Position numbers and translations under genes: made by a program. The notes below the pieces were generated by a model that ran no database searches, was not told where the DNA came from, and saw only the letters and a list, made by a program, of their open reading frames with translations. From a virus: 64,000 bases of DNA. The stretch is from positions 35,906 through 99,905 of the IMG/VR virus record IMGVR_UViG_3300037245_002806. One strand, given 5' to 3'. Shown here piece by piece: positions 31,376-41,113 of the stretch (position 1 is its first letter; the number at the start of each line of letters is the position of its first letter).

Positions 31376-32008
31376 TTAAAGTCTTATACACCGCAAAACC
31401 GCATGATCCATTGTAATCGTTGGATCGCTGCCGCTCGAATCCAGCCAAAGCTCTACATATTCGTTTCGTTCCAACTCCACAATAAACCCGGTACCCAAGG
31501 CCGCGTGGTCGGTGGGTGTGGTAACCTGCCGATCCACTCGGGTCGTTAGATCTACCGCCCCGTTGTCTGCAAGGTATATCTCCAAAAGTAAATTGTTCTT
31601 GTCCGCCGATGCCGCAACGCTTACTGAGCAATGGAAAAAAGAGGTTTTTGCCCCGGTGTACCGCAACCGGTTGTTGGCTGGCATGTCGAATTGCGCTGTA
31701 TCCCCCAAGGTGGTTGTGCCTAGCGCCTTTAGCGGTGTGCCCGAGGTGTTGGACGTTCCCGCCGCCGTCGAAATATAAAACTCCCCATACGCCGGTACAA
31801 TCCCGCGCTTAGTAAAGGCAAAGCTCTCAACCCCGTTTACCGCAAAACCCAAGGTGGAACCGTCCTTTTGGAATAGCCCGGATTTCCGATCGGTATCAAC
31901 GGCGAGCCCCGGAAGTAGTGCCGTACCCGGCGGGAACTGCAATTGCCGGAACTGCCCGAAGGCCAGGAAAAGCCCCGCCGCGAGTATTACCAAAAGTGTT
32001 TTTTTCAT
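31376..32008 (-). CDS. Exported-type fibre-like protein, 210 aa, paralogue of 32036
   Basis: Signal-like MKKTLLVILAAGLFLAFG, then FPPGTALLPGLAVDTDRK and SGLFQKDGSTLGFAVNG, a motif familiar from phage tail fibres (G-lf-x-D...F-x-x-NG). The C-terminal half is a jelly-roll-like domain ending TMDHAVLRCIRL. Its N-terminal region is about 70 percent alike to that of gene 32036 by eye. The late-region repeat lies behind its stop (31352-31371) and before its start (32022-32036). Confidence 0.66.
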   Translation of the reverse strand: MKKTLLVILAAGLFLAFGQFRQLQFPPGTALLPGLAVDTDRKSGLFQKDGSTLGFAVNGVESFAFTKRGIVPAYGEFYISTAAGTSNTSGTPLKALGTTTLGDTAQFDMPANNRLRYTGAKTSFFHCSVSVAASADKNNLLLEIYLADNGAVDLTTRVDRQVTTPTDHAALGTGFIVELERNEYVELWLDSSGSDPTITMDHAVLRCIRL

Positions 32009-32035
32009 AGCCGTTACCCCCCTTATATCACCGCC

Positions 32036-33070
32036 CTACTTACAATTCCATGCGCCGGCCTCTCGAAAGGCAAAAAGCCCCGTCCCGCTGTCGGTGCATG
32101 GCGTGCCGGCGGTACAATCGCTGCAATAAACCATCGTTCCATTGTTGGAAGAAGGCAACGCGGAAAATACCACCGACCCGATTTGCACCGCCTTGGTTGT
32201 GGCGTCGATCACCGTAATATCGCCCGCAAGGTCGGGAAGCCAGATCTCGTTGTCGGATCCCGTCGGATCCCTCGCCTTTAAACGTGTCTCGATCGTGTCC
32301 GCCGTGTTACCTTCCCACTCGATTTGATTGCCCCCGAACCACACCGCGGTTGCTAGATTCGGAACCACGGCGGAAGCCGAGCCCGTCGAGATCGGGAGCC
32401 ACACGTTGCCGCCCACGGCAGGGGAAGCAGAGGCTGAGTTGTAGTCTGCTAGCCAAACTCGCGTGGTCCCCGTCGCCTCGATTGCTCCTAGCCTGGTCTC
32501 GAAAGCGTCTACGTTGGACCCTTCCCAATAGATTTGCTGCGTTTCGCCCCAGATCGAATCCGCTACATGTGGCGCATTGGTCGCCAGATCCGTAATGACA
32601 AACGGCTTATAGGTTGCGGAAGTGCTCGATAAGAAATATTCCTCCGCGTTGGCGCTGTCCTGCATAACATAAACCGTGTCGCTCGTCGGTGACCCTACAA
32701 CCCCAATAAGGATCTCGAAATCGTCTGCCGTTGTCCCCTCGAATTTGAGCCCGTTGGAAAGCCCCCACACCGATCCGGCGGATTCTGGTACCTGGTCCGG
32801 GTCGAGGTGCACCATAAAACTGGTGCCGGCTGGCGGTGTCGATCCAAGGATCCCGGTCTTTGTAAACGAAAAGCTCTCGACCCCGTTAACGGAAAACGCC
32901 AAAGTGCTCGCGTCTTTTTGGAAAAGCCCCGATTTCTTGTCGCTGTTGACCACTAGCCCCGGATAAAGCGCCGTGCCGGGTGGAAATAGGGTTTGCTGTC
33001 GTTGTGCCACCGCGGTGCAACTGCACCCCAAAAGAAGAAAAACCGCCAGAAACGCCGTGATCTTTTTCAT
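32036..33070 (-). CDS. Exported or lipoprotein-type fibre-like protein, 344 aa
   Basis: MKKITAFLAVFLLLGCSCTAVAQ contains LLGC, a lipobox-like cleavage site, so the mature protein could be a lipoprotein. Then FPPGTALYPGLVVNSDKK and SGLFQKDASTLAFSVNG as in the paralogue, and several GLKFEGTTADDFEI / QIYWEGSNVDAFETRL / QIEWEGNTADTIETRL repeats of about 65 residues. These repeats are typical of trimeric fibre shafts or surface-display proteins. It lies next to the tape measure gene. Confidence 0.66.
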   Translation of the reverse strand: MKKITAFLAVFLLLGCSCTAVAQRQQTLFPPGTALYPGLVVNSDKKSGLFQKDASTLAFSVNGVESFSFTKTGILGSTPPAGTSFMVHLDPDQVPESAGSVWGLSNGLKFEGTTADDFEILIGVVGSPTSDTVYVMQDSANAEEYFLSSTSATYKPFVITDLATNAPHVADSIWGETQQIYWEGSNVDAFETRLGAIEATGTTRVWLADYNSASASPAVGGNVWLPISTGSASAVVPNLATAVWFGGNQIEWEGNTADTIETRLKARDPTGSDNEIWLPDLAGDITVIDATTKAVQIGSVVFSALPSSNNGTMVYCSDCTAGTPCTDSGTGLFAFREAGAWNCK

Positions 33071-33082
33071 GGTTACCCCTTT

Positions 33083-36000
33083 TTAGTTCTGCTCGAAAAG
33101 TGCCTCTCGCATGGAATCGGTTACGACCCCCTGGAAATCCTCGTCGATAATTTCGCGCAAAGCGTCGGCCAACTCCTGTTTTGTCATCCCGATCCGCTCT
33201 TCTCCTTTGGCGTCTCGCTCCACCGGTGCCGAAATGCCCCCGAGGTTGATATCTCCGAATTGGAGGTTAAATCCCCCGAATCCGCCCTGTGCGCTTACGT
33301 CTCGCCCGGCCCGTAGCGCGTTGGTTTTGCCCGCGGGGATCACGCTTACGAATTCGTTTGGGTGGACTGTGAATCGAGTCGTGGCCCCGACGAGACCACC
33401 AAAGCCGGAAGCGGTGGACCTGGATCCGCCGCCCCCACCACCCCCGCCGCCACCGTCGCCCCGTGGTGCATCGGGAAATTCGATCTCGGCTGCTGCCCTC
33501 GCTGCCTCTCTCGCTGCGTCTGCGATGCGCATGGTTGCTGTTACGGCTGCATTGGCCCCTGCCACCACCGGCCCCGTGAAAGTGTCTGCAACGGCGCCTA
33601 AGCCCTCCTCGATAGCCTTGTTCGTGGAATCAAAAGCCGAATCGAGCGCCGCCGCGGTTTCCGTCCCGACGTTTCGAAGCTCGGTTTCCAAAGCATCGGA
33701 AACCGGCCCCAACCCCGCTACTATGCTTTCCCCGCCGGCTGCAAAAGTATCCGAAATCTCGCCCACCGAGGTTGCCGCGGTATCCGAAAGGCCGGCCAAC
33801 CCGGAATCGATCTCGCCTAGCTGTTCATTGGCGCCGGCGAGCCCCGCGTTTAGGCCGGCGGTACTCTCCTCCCCCAAAGAAGTCGAGAGGGTTTCCCCGG
33901 TGGCCGCCGCGGTTTCCCCAAGGCCGGCCAACTGCTCTTGTGTGGCCCCGAGTAGCTCGGCGATAAGCCCCAGAGCATCGGCCATTACATTCATGGGATC
34001 GGTGGCAAAAGCGATCCCCGCGGCCTCGGCTTGGGTGATCAAGGCTTGGGTGTTGGCGTCGAGCGGAATCCCGAACCGCTCCGCCGCGTCGATGGCGCTC
34101 TGCAAGAATGGCGCCATTTGTTGCAAGGCTTCGTTTTCTTTAAGCCCCGCCGCGGTAAGCTGCTCGAAAGCCGCGGCCCCTTGGCGCTGGAAAGCGGAGA
34201 AAGAATCCGCGGTAAGGTACCCGCTATTCGCCATGCCGACTAAGGCTTGGTTGAGCCCCTCGACCCCTTCTAGCAACGGGCGGAACTCCTCTTGCCCGGC
34301 AATCTGGAAAAGCCGTTGCACCCCGCCGAAATTAACCCCCTCGCCACCGAATTCCTGTAGCTGCTCTTTTAGCTTGTCGAAAGCCGGTTTAAAGGCGTCC
34401 ACCGCGGCCAAAAGCCCTTCACTCTCCATTGTGGCGAAGAAAGCCCCCGCGAAAATGGTGGCTTGATCTTGGGCATCTTGTGGATCCACTATTTGGATCC
34501 CACCGACGAACTTGCCGATCCCCTCTGCGGCCTCTTGGAGCGCCGCCGAAACGAAAGCCGCCACCTCTGGTACCTCTTGCCCAAGCTCACGGGTGGCCAT
34601 TACGATGTTTAGGAGCGCCGCGTCTGCGACCTTGCCCGCTTCGAAAGATTCCTGCGCCATTAGGCCGAATGCTTCGCCAACCTCTGCGAGCCCCTCTTCA
34701 ACCGGCAACGTGCCCGCCGCCACCTCTGTAAGTAGTTTAACCGCGGCCTCGGAAGCTCCTGCAACCCCGTCTTCGAAAGCCTCGAAGCCCTCCTGGGCAA
34801 TAATGTCGCCAAGGTTGAGAAGGGATTCCTGCTCGATAGTCCGCCCCGCCGCTTCGGCCCCTTCTTTGATCGCCTTGGCCAACTCCTCGGAAACCGTAGC
34901 CCCAACCGAATCCCGGATCTCGCTTGCCAACTGCTCGCGCCCTCGACCCCGGAAGAAACCTACCAACCCGCCGATGGCTGCACCGACCCCGGCCCCTATT
35001 GGCCCGCCGACTTGGCCACCCGCCGCGGCCCCTGCCATGGCGCCTTTGGCCGCCGATACCGCCGCGCCGCCGGAGCCCGTTGCCCCTGCAACCCCGGCAA
35101 TCCCGCCGGCCACGGCGCCGGCGCCGGCTTGTAACTTCTCGGCCCCGGTACCCTCCCCGCCCAAGATCGATTGCTGGAAATCTCGGATCGCCGGTAAAGA
35201 AGCCCCAAGCTGCTGGATTCCCGCAACTGCAATCCCCAGAGACGAACCGGCGCTCACGCCGAATGCCTGCATTATGTTGGAAAGGTCCGCCATTATCCCG
35301 CCAAAATCTATTGCCGAACTGGAAGCTAAACCGAATTCGTCTTTTATCAACTCGACCGCCGCGGCTGCTTCCGGGCTCTTGGCCGCGATATCGTCCAAGG
35401 CTGCAATCGCCGCGTCCTGAAACTCTTGGGTGGCGCCCTCGCCCGCTTCCATCGCTGCAAGGATCGAATCCTCGACCACTTGTAGCGATCGCGCGGTATC
35501 CTCGCTCATTACGCCGTTTAGCTCGGTAAACTGCGCCGTTAGCTTCTCTGTGGCATCCACGTCGCCAAGGCGCTCGGCCTCTTTTATGATTTCCTGTAGG
35601 GTTTTCCCGACGTCCTCGCCGGCGTCAACTAGCCCCTCGGCCTCGGTAGCGATGGCTTGGATCTGCTTGGCCGTAAGCGCCGCAACCCCGCCGAACTGCT
35701 GCACCCCTTTGGTAAGGGTTTGAACCCGTTGTGCTTGGGAGTCGAACCCGGCTTTCTCTAGCTCGGCCACGAATTCCCTAACCGCGGCCCCCGCTTCGTC
35801 GAACCCGAGATCCGATAGCTCGGCCTTTAACGCCTGTAGCTCTGGCGGTAAGGCGCCGGTTTGCTCTTCCAAGGTCGCTAGCATCTCGGCGAGCTTCATG
35901 GCCCCGTCTGCACTAAGCTCCGAGACCGGCCCGATCCCCTCGATAGCTGCCGAGAAAATGGCCACCTCTTGCGCCAAAGCTGCCGGCTTGAACTCGTCGA

Positions 36001-38356
36001 AAGATTCCGCAAGCTCTCGCGCTTTCTCCCCGGTAGCATCGGCCTCTAACGCCAACTCCGCCATGCGCTCTTTTACCTGTGCCAAAAGGGGTTCAACGCT
36101 CGCCCCGTTGGCCGCCAAAACCTCCAAGCTGTTGGCAACGTCTTCCACGCCGTCTTTGGTTAACTGCGCCACCCCGCCAATGCTGGCGATCGCCGCGGTG
36201 ATCACGTTGGCTTCTCGTGCCGCCGCCACTGAGGTTTTAAGACTAGCGGCCACCCCTTGCACGGCCTCGTCGAACTCCTTTTGCGCTTCCGCCGCCGCCG
36301 CCGCCGCTTGTGCCGCCTTGAACTGTGCTTCCTCGGCCTCGAAAGCCGCCGCGATCATTTCTTTGGTCGCCTCGGCTGCCCCCTCGGTTGTCCCCTGTAG
36401 ATTTTTAAGCTCGGCGTTTATGATTTCCATTGCCCGCGCTTCGTCGGTAATTATTTCGCCGGCGAGCTTAGAAGCCTGCGCCAAAGTCGCCGTGGTTTGG
36501 ATAACCTTGCTTTGCTTGTCTTCCGCCTCGAATATCTGCGCCCCCATCCATGCAATTGCATCGCCGAACTGACTTGCCGCGAAAGATGCCGCTTTAAAAG
36601 GTGCCGTTAGAGCGAAAATGGCCACCTCGACCGCTTTCGCCGCCCCTGGAATCGCCGACACGGCTTCCATTACCCCTTGCCCAAAATCCACCGCCAGATC
36701 CGCAATCCCCGTGAACACCGGCCCGATAAGAGAAAGCGCCCCCTCGATAAGCCCGACGTTTCGCACGGCCTCGCGTGTGGCGTCGTCTACCCCTCGCAAT
36801 TTGTCGCCGTACTCCAAAAGCGCCCCACCTAACTGGGTACCGATCACGGCGCCCGCCCCCACCGCGGCCACGCTCAACGCCGCGGTACCCGCCGCGGCCC
36901 CGGTAAGCGCCGGAATTACCCCGCCCAACTTGGCGGTGATCCCTGCCAGAGCGGTTTTACCACCCAAGGTTGCAAAAGCTCCCGCCAGGCTGCTTGCCGC
37001 GAATGCGAATTGCCCCATGATCATAATCGCCGGCCCCATGGCCGCGGCCAACCCCGCAACCGCGAAAGTCGCCTTCTGTAGGAAGGGGGGCCAATCTGCA
37101 AAAGCCTCCGCCATGCCGGCCAACTTCTCGATCCCCGGTGCAACTACGTCATCGACGAAAGAGCGGAGAATGGGAAGCATCGTATTTCCAAGGGTAATCG
37201 CCACGTCGATTATTGCGGCCTTGGTAAGCTTCATCTGGTTCTCGAAGCTGGCCAACTGCTTCGCCGCGATTTCCTCGGTAGTCCCGCCGGCTTTCCGTAG
37301 CTCGGCCTCATAATTTCGGATTTGGTCGGAAAGCCCGATAAGTGCTTGTAAGCTGGCAACCGACCGATCCGAGAAACCCAACTGGAGCAAAATCGCCTTT
37401 TGGGTTTCGGCGCTCGCCCCGATCAAGCTGTCTTCCAAGTCCTCGATTATATCGGCCATGTTGTTCATGCGGCCAGAAGTATCGAAAACTGCGATCCCTT
37501 GTCGCTCGAAATCCTCTTTGTTTTTGATCGCCTTGGTACTAAGGTCTCGAAGTACGATCCCTAGCTGCTGGCCGGCAATCTGGCCCTTGATCCCTTGGTC
37601 TGCAAAAGCGGCCAAAACCGCAACGCCTTCCTCCACGTCTTTGTTGATCAATTTTAGGGCGGTACCCGCTCGGGTGGTGAGTGCGATGGAAAACTGCTCC
37701 ACCGATGCGTTGGCCAAAGTGTTGGCTTTTACCAGAACGTCGGAAACCCGCGCCATACCTTCCATGGTTGCTGTTACGTCGATCGCCTGGGTATCGGTAT
37801 CTCGAATCGTAAGCCCCAAGGCCGATTGTGCATCGGTAAGTAGGTCGGTCGCCGTCGCCATGTCAAACATGCCGGCTTGGGCAAACTTCGAAACGAGGGG
37901 AAGCGCCCCGATGCTAGCCGCTGCATCCAACCCTGCCGACGCCAGAAAGAAGTAAGAATCCGCCGCCTCGGTTGCCGAAAATATGGTTTCCTTGGCAACC
38001 GAGCGGGCGGTATCTTCCATCGCCACTTTCATCTCGTCGAACTGCTCCACCGTCTCGGTGCCCAAGTCCCCCATGATCGCCATGCTGGCCGTCATGCTCG
38101 ACTCGAAGTCGCTGGCAAACTTGATCGCCGCCCCGGCTGCCAATGTAAGCGGTAAGGTGATCGCCGCGGTCATCCCACGCCCAACGGTGGAAAGTCCTTG
38201 CCCAACCGCTGCCAATTGCTGTTGAGTCTTCATCAATTGATCTTGGGCTTTCTTGGCTTTGGTGGCCATCTTTTCGAAAGCCGTGCCCGCCGCTTTTACA
38301 CCGGTAACGGCCCCGCTGGAATCTACTACCAGATCAATTCGAACTGTGTTGGCCAT
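33083..38356 (-). CDS. Tape measure protein, 1757 aa
   Basis: The N-terminal 250 residues show the TP901-type phage tail tape measure pattern (FESSMTASMAIMGD, ETIFSATEAADSYFFLASAGLDA, LLTDAQSALGL). Long Ala-rich helices follow, with hydrophobic stretches (LTLAAGAAIKFA, ALTGAAAGTAALSVAAVGAGAVIG) that may insert in membranes at injection. Near the end is a poly-Gly linker after PRGDG, then a small C-terminal domain. It fixes tail length; at about 1.5 angstrom per residue this implies a very long tail (about 260 nm). It follows the chaperone pair, as in lambda. Confidence 0.92.
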   Translation of the reverse strand: MANTVRIDLVVDSSGAVTGVKAAGTAFEKMATKAKKAQDQLMKTQQQLAAVGQGLSTVGRGMTAAITLPLTLAAGAAIKFASDFESSMTASMAIMGDLGTETVEQFDEMKVAMEDTARSVAKETIFSATEAADSYFFLASAGLDAAASIGALPLVSKFAQAGMFDMATATDLLTDAQSALGLTIRDTDTQAIDVTATMEGMARVSDVLVKANTLANASVEQFSIALTTRAGTALKLINKDVEEGVAVLAAFADQGIKGQIAGQQLGIVLRDLSTKAIKNKEDFERQGIAVFDTSGRMNNMADIIEDLEDSLIGASAETQKAILLQLGFSDRSVASLQALIGLSDQIRNYEAELRKAGGTTEEIAAKQLASFENQMKLTKAAIIDVAITLGNTMLPILRSFVDDVVAPGIEKLAGMAEAFADWPPFLQKATFAVAGLAAAMGPAIMIMGQFAFAASSLAGAFATLGGKTALAGITAKLGGVIPALTGAAAGTAALSVAAVGAGAVIGTQLGGALLEYGDKLRGVDDATREAVRNVGLIEGALSLIGPVFTGIADLAVDFGQGVMEAVSAIPGAAKAVEVAIFALTAPFKAASFAASQFGDAIAWMGAQIFEAEDKQSKVIQTTATLAQASKLAGEIITDEARAMEIINAELKNLQGTTEGAAEATKEMIAAAFEAEEAQFKAAQAAAAAAEAQKEFDEAVQGVAASLKTSVAAAREANVITAAIASIGGVAQLTKDGVEDVANSLEVLAANGASVEPLLAQVKERMAELALEADATGEKARELAESFDEFKPAALAQEVAIFSAAIEGIGPVSELSADGAMKLAEMLATLEEQTGALPPELQALKAELSDLGFDEAGAAVREFVAELEKAGFDSQAQRVQTLTKGVQQFGGVAALTAKQIQAIATEAEGLVDAGEDVGKTLQEIIKEAERLGDVDATEKLTAQFTELNGVMSEDTARSLQVVEDSILAAMEAGEGATQEFQDAAIAALDDIAAKSPEAAAAVELIKDEFGLASSSAIDFGGIMADLSNIMQAFGVSAGSSLGIAVAGIQQLGASLPAIRDFQQSILGGEGTGAEKLQAGAGAVAGGIAGVAGATGSGGAAVSAAKGAMAGAAAGGQVGGPIGAGVGAAIGGLVGFFRGRGREQLASEIRDSVGATVSEELAKAIKEGAEAAGRTIEQESLLNLGDIIAQEGFEAFEDGVAGASEAAVKLLTEVAAGTLPVEEGLAEVGEAFGLMAQESFEAGKVADAALLNIVMATRELGQEVPEVAAFVSAALQEAAEGIGKFVGGIQIVDPQDAQDQATIFAGAFFATMESEGLLAAVDAFKPAFDKLKEQLQEFGGEGVNFGGVQRLFQIAGQEEFRPLLEGVEGLNQALVGMANSGYLTADSFSAFQRQGAAAFEQLTAAGLKENEALQQMAPFLQSAIDAAERFGIPLDANTQALITQAEAAGIAFATDPMNVMADALGLIAELLGATQEQLAGLGETAAATGETLSTSLGEESTAGLNAGLAGANEQLGEIDSGLAGLSDTAATSVGEISDTFAAGGESIVAGLGPVSDALETELRNVGTETAAALDSAFDSTNKAIEEGLGAVADTFTGPVVAGANAAVTATMRIADAAREAARAAAEIEFPDAPRGDGGGGGGGGGGSRSTASGFGGLVGATTRFTVHPNEFVSVIPAGKTNALRAGRDVSAQGGFGGFNLQFGDINLGGISAPVERDAKGEERIGMTKQELADALREIIDEDFQGVVTDSMREALFEQN

Positions 38357-38359
38357 TAT

Positions 38360-38797
38360 CTACCGCCGTCTAGATTGTGGTCGTCTAGGAACAGAAGGGG
38401 CTCTAGATCCTCCTCTAGATCCGCGACCCCTTGGCTTTTTTGGTCCAGAATCGGAAGAAATACCCATGGCGCCCATGGCTTCAGGGCCTTGCATGGCATA
38501 TATAGAGCGTCGAAGTGCCCGCAAAACCTTAATGGGGTGAAATATTTTTTCGAGTTGTGCCCGTAGTGCGTCGAAAAAGGGGTTAAATCTGGGGGCCATT
38601 GCCATCCAAAGCAAGTCGGATGCAAGATCGTTACCCTTGTCGAGGATAACGAGCGGGCAAGCTCGCTCCTTTGCTTGCTGGAACCGCTTGATAGATTCCT
38701 CGTGCATGCACGCCGCCCCATCGCTCGATCCCCCGTAATACTTTGCAAAAACCTTGCACCGGTCGCACTGCTCTGGCGATATGTGGCCAAACTCCAA
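38360..38797 (-). CDS. Frameshift-encoded C-terminal part of tail assembly chaperone (gpT-like)
   Basis: This frame has no good start of its own (a TTG at 38797 lacks a site), but continues upstream without a stop into the end of 38806-39432. A -1 slip at A_AAA_AAC (38827-38821) would join them, giving ...RKN-LREWLAFKLEFGHISPEQ. CDRC near its start and CMHEE suggest a metal site, and the C-terminus is Arg/Ser/Pro-rich. In lambda the equivalent gpGT recruits the tape measure; the position fits exactly. It ends three bases before the tape measure ATG. A second open frame 38356-38790 is an artefact. Confidence 0.8.
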   Translation of the reverse strand: MEFGHISPEQCDRCKVFAKYYGGSSDGAACMHEESIKRFQQAKERACPLVILDKGNDLASDLLWMAMAPRFNPFFDALRAQLEKIFHPIKVLRALRRSIYAMQGPEAMGAMGISSDSGPKKPRGRGSRGGSRAPSVPRRPQSRRR

Positions 38798-38805
38798 TTT
38801 AAAGG

Positions 38806-39432
38806 CTAGCCACTCGCGGAGTTTTTTCTTAGACGGCTCTCATTGTCCTTTTCCGCTTGTTCGTACTCGCCCGACGCCTCGATGCACTTGGTTTTGATTG
38901 CCGTAAACCGATCCAAAAGGTGCCGCTTGATCTCTTCGGTGAGGTGGCCATCCAATCGAATGTCGTCCCCCGCTTTGATCTGCGGTAGATTCGCCCCGCT
39001 CTCGGCGTATCCCTTCTGGTACATTTTAACCGCTTCCTCGTCGCCGGCTTCCACCCACATGTTGTAGGTGCCTAGCCACATCCACATGCACTTTTCGAAG
39101 ATAAACCGGTTGAGATTGTCGTTTTCCCAGTATTCCTCAGACCGCACGTTGCCGAATCCGTCTTTTACCTGGCGCTTGGAAATATACATTTCCCTAAGCT
39201 CCTGGTTTACCTCGAAGGGCATTCGGCGCAAAACCAACCCAACCTCCACGGTCTCTCGCTCTTTGTCGGTCAACTTGGTTGTGTCGAGCTTTACGCTCTT
39301 CGAGCCCTTTGGCCGGCGCTTCCGCACCTCGGAAAGCCGGTTGCCCATCTTCCATTTGTCGCCAGGATCTTTGTCGTGATCCACGACGTCTCGGAAAAAC
39401 GAATCTATCTTGTTTGCCTTTGCTTCTGTCAT
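38806..39432 (-). CDS. Tail assembly chaperone (gpG-like), 208 aa
   Basis: Start at 39432 (MTEAKANKIDSFFRDVVDHDK) has GGGGAGGACCAC upstream; an earlier ATG at 39540 is in frame and follows the late-region repeat. The protein is helical and acidic (LTDKERETVEVGLVLRRMPFEVNQELREMYISKR) and ends LRKNSASG at a TAG reached only if no frameshift occurs. Lambda gpG and gpGT are a chaperone pair made by -1 slipping just before this stop; sequence, layout and slippery site agree. No homology by sequence can be claimed by eye. Confidence 0.78.
   Translation of the reverse strand: MTEAKANKIDSFFRDVVDHDKDPGDKWKMGNRLSEVRKRRPKGSKSVKLDTTKLTDKERETVEVGLVLRRMPFEVNQELREMYISKRQVKDGFGNVRSEEYWENDNLNRFIFEKCMWMWLGTYNMWVEAGDEEAVKMYQKGYAESGANLPQIKAGDDIRLDGHLTEEIKRHLLDRFTAIKTKCIEASGEYEQAEKDNESRLRKNSASG
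38821..38827 (-). other. Programmed -1 ribosomal frameshift site
   Basis: The minus strand reads A AAA AAC, in the exact codon phase (xxA AAA AAC) required for tandem slippage, 12 bases before the zero-frame TAG at 38808-38806. The -1 frame then stays open for 150 further codons. The A AAA AAC heptamer is a strong slippery site in bacteria, and slippage in this gene pair is conserved in tailed phages. Confidence 0.85.
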
Positions 39433-39572
39433 GTGGTCCTCCCCGACCTTACGTGCCTTTTGGCTTGTTTTGGTTGAGGCGCCGGGTTTTAGGACGGTAC
39501 CCGCCCCGCTGCCCGGCTGCCTTTCGGTCGCCCATTCCATCGCTCTCGATGGCTTTCTATATCACCACCCGC

Positions 39573-41045
39573 CTACACGGTAACGAGCGGGTTGGTTTCC
39601 AGTCCACTTACCAAGTCGAGCACCACGGCGCTTGCCCCGTAGCCCGTCGGAAAAGCGGTGGGATCCGCCAACGCTCTTGCCGCGGAGAATTCCGCGGTGT
39701 ACCCGATCCGACCCGGCCCGCCCATGTTGGGAGAAGCCGATCCGAACTTCACCTCGGGAAAATAGAGGTGCATACTCGGGAAAACGCTCGCCGTGATCAA
39801 GGTGTTGCCTGTGAAGGTCCACTGCATCGAAAGGGGATCCTTGTTCTGGGCAACATCTACGATCCGCTCCGTTTCGTATACCGGGAAGGTGAGAGACCCG
39901 GAAACGTCGAAAAACCCATCCTCGGTCGCTTCGTCGATTTCGCGCTTGTACCTGGTCGTAACCTGGTCGGTTGCCATGTTGTTGTTTAGCGTGATCTCGA
40001 ATGCCGACGGATAGATCAAGTCGGAACCGAGCACCGATGCCGCGCCCGGTGCATGCAAGGACATAACGAGATCCTCGAAAAGCGCAAACTGCCGCTCTGC
40101 GGGAACCGTGATCGACGCCATCGTTGCCTCGTTGTTGGTCCCAAGGGTTCGATTCCGGTTGAGCCCACTGGCCACGATGGTCGCGGTGATCTCGGTGATC
40201 TGGCCGGCTGCCCCGGAAAGGGTGATCTGTCCAATCTTTACGCTTGGGTACTCCCACACCGAAACCTGCTTGTCGAGCACCAACGTTCCCATAAGCCCGG
40301 TAAGGCTGGCCGCCGGCGAAAAGCTGTGCAAGTATGCCGCCTCCCCGCTCTGTGCCACCGGGTTGGCCACTTGGCCGAACGCGAGCCCCAAGAGAACTTC
40401 GAGCCCCCGGTATTTGAAATCCATAGCAATGTCGCCGCTGTGGAATTCGTTACCACGGTCCCCGGAAACTCTCGACCGGACCCCCGTTGCGCCGTCGGAA
40501 TCGATCAACTGCACGTCGAAGGTGATCCCCTCGGTCTTCATTTCGAGCCCGTCGTTTGCTCCTACCAGGATTTCGTTGCGCCACGTCTGGCCGTCGAGCC
40601 CACCGGAAAGGGTGGTTGCGCTCGCTGTCCAATCGTTTAACGTGTCGGTCATCGAAACCGCCAACGCAATCGCATCGCCCGCGGTGCCGCCTTCCTTCGC
40701 CCGAGCAAGAAAATCGTCGGTACCGGAAACCGCGGCCTCGCACGTGGGATGCAAGGTCATGTTTACCGCATAGATCGTGCCCGCCCCGGCTTCGAGATTG
40801 ACCGCCGCGATCATGTTGTTCCGGCAATCGGCCACCAACGCCCCGATCTGTACCTGGCCGTCTGCCGGCGCCGCGGTAACATCGACCACCCAAGTGTAGA
40901 CCTTTATATCAATGGTGATCGTGTCGTTTGGTGTCGGAATCGCACCACCAAACAGGAAGATCTCTTGCGCGCATACCGTGAGCCCATTGGTCGCAAGGCC
41001 GGCGGTTACGGCAAATCCTTTTGCTACCTCGTCTATACATGCCAT
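39573..41045 (-). CDS. Major tail (tube) protein, 490 aa
   Basis: Position directly upstream of the chaperone pair and downstream of head-tail joining genes, plus a beta-rich sequence (TITIDIKVYTWVVDV, DIAMDFKYRGLEVLLG, VSVWEYPSVKIGQITLSGAAG), identify the tail tube subunit. It is longer than common tube proteins (about 200-350 residues); the extra length probably forms an Ig-like surface domain in the C-terminal or middle part. The Ala/Gly-rich C-terminal part (TAEFSAARALADPTAFPTGYG) is typical. GGAGGTAGGGCAAA precedes the ATG. Confidence 0.8.
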   Translation of the reverse strand: MACIDEVAKGFAVTAGLATNGLTVCAQEIFLFGGAIPTPNDTITIDIKVYTWVVDVTAAPADGQVQIGALVADCRNNMIAAVNLEAGAGTIYAVNMTLHPTCEAAVSGTDDFLARAKEGGTAGDAIALAVSMTDTLNDWTASATTLSGGLDGQTWRNEILVGANDGLEMKTEGITFDVQLIDSDGATGVRSRVSGDRGNEFHSGDIAMDFKYRGLEVLLGLAFGQVANPVAQSGEAAYLHSFSPAASLTGLMGTLVLDKQVSVWEYPSVKIGQITLSGAAGQITEITATIVASGLNRNRTLGTNNEATMASITVPAERQFALFEDLVMSLHAPGAASVLGSDLIYPSAFEITLNNNMATDQVTTRYKREIDEATEDGFFDVSGSLTFPVYETERIVDVAQNKDPLSMQWTFTGNTLITASVFPSMHLYFPEVKFGSASPNMGGPGRIGYTAEFSAARALADPTAFPTGYGASAVVLDLVSGLETNPLVTV

Positions 41046-41113
41046 TTTGCCCTACCTCCAAGTCCGCTCGCCTCTGGGCTCTTCCCGGTAACCCCGTGCC
41101 GAACAGGTTTAGA

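Noticed and set aside
33111-37955. Several 200-450-codon plus-strand frames opposite the tape measure gene
   Set aside because: Ser/Ala/Pro-rich mirror frames of a GC-rich helical gene, without start sites.
38356-38790. 144-codon minus-strand frame overlapping the gpT-like frame
   Set aside because: It has no ribosome site, and the -1 frameshift logic, spacing to the tape measure and Cys motif favour the 38360-38797 frame.
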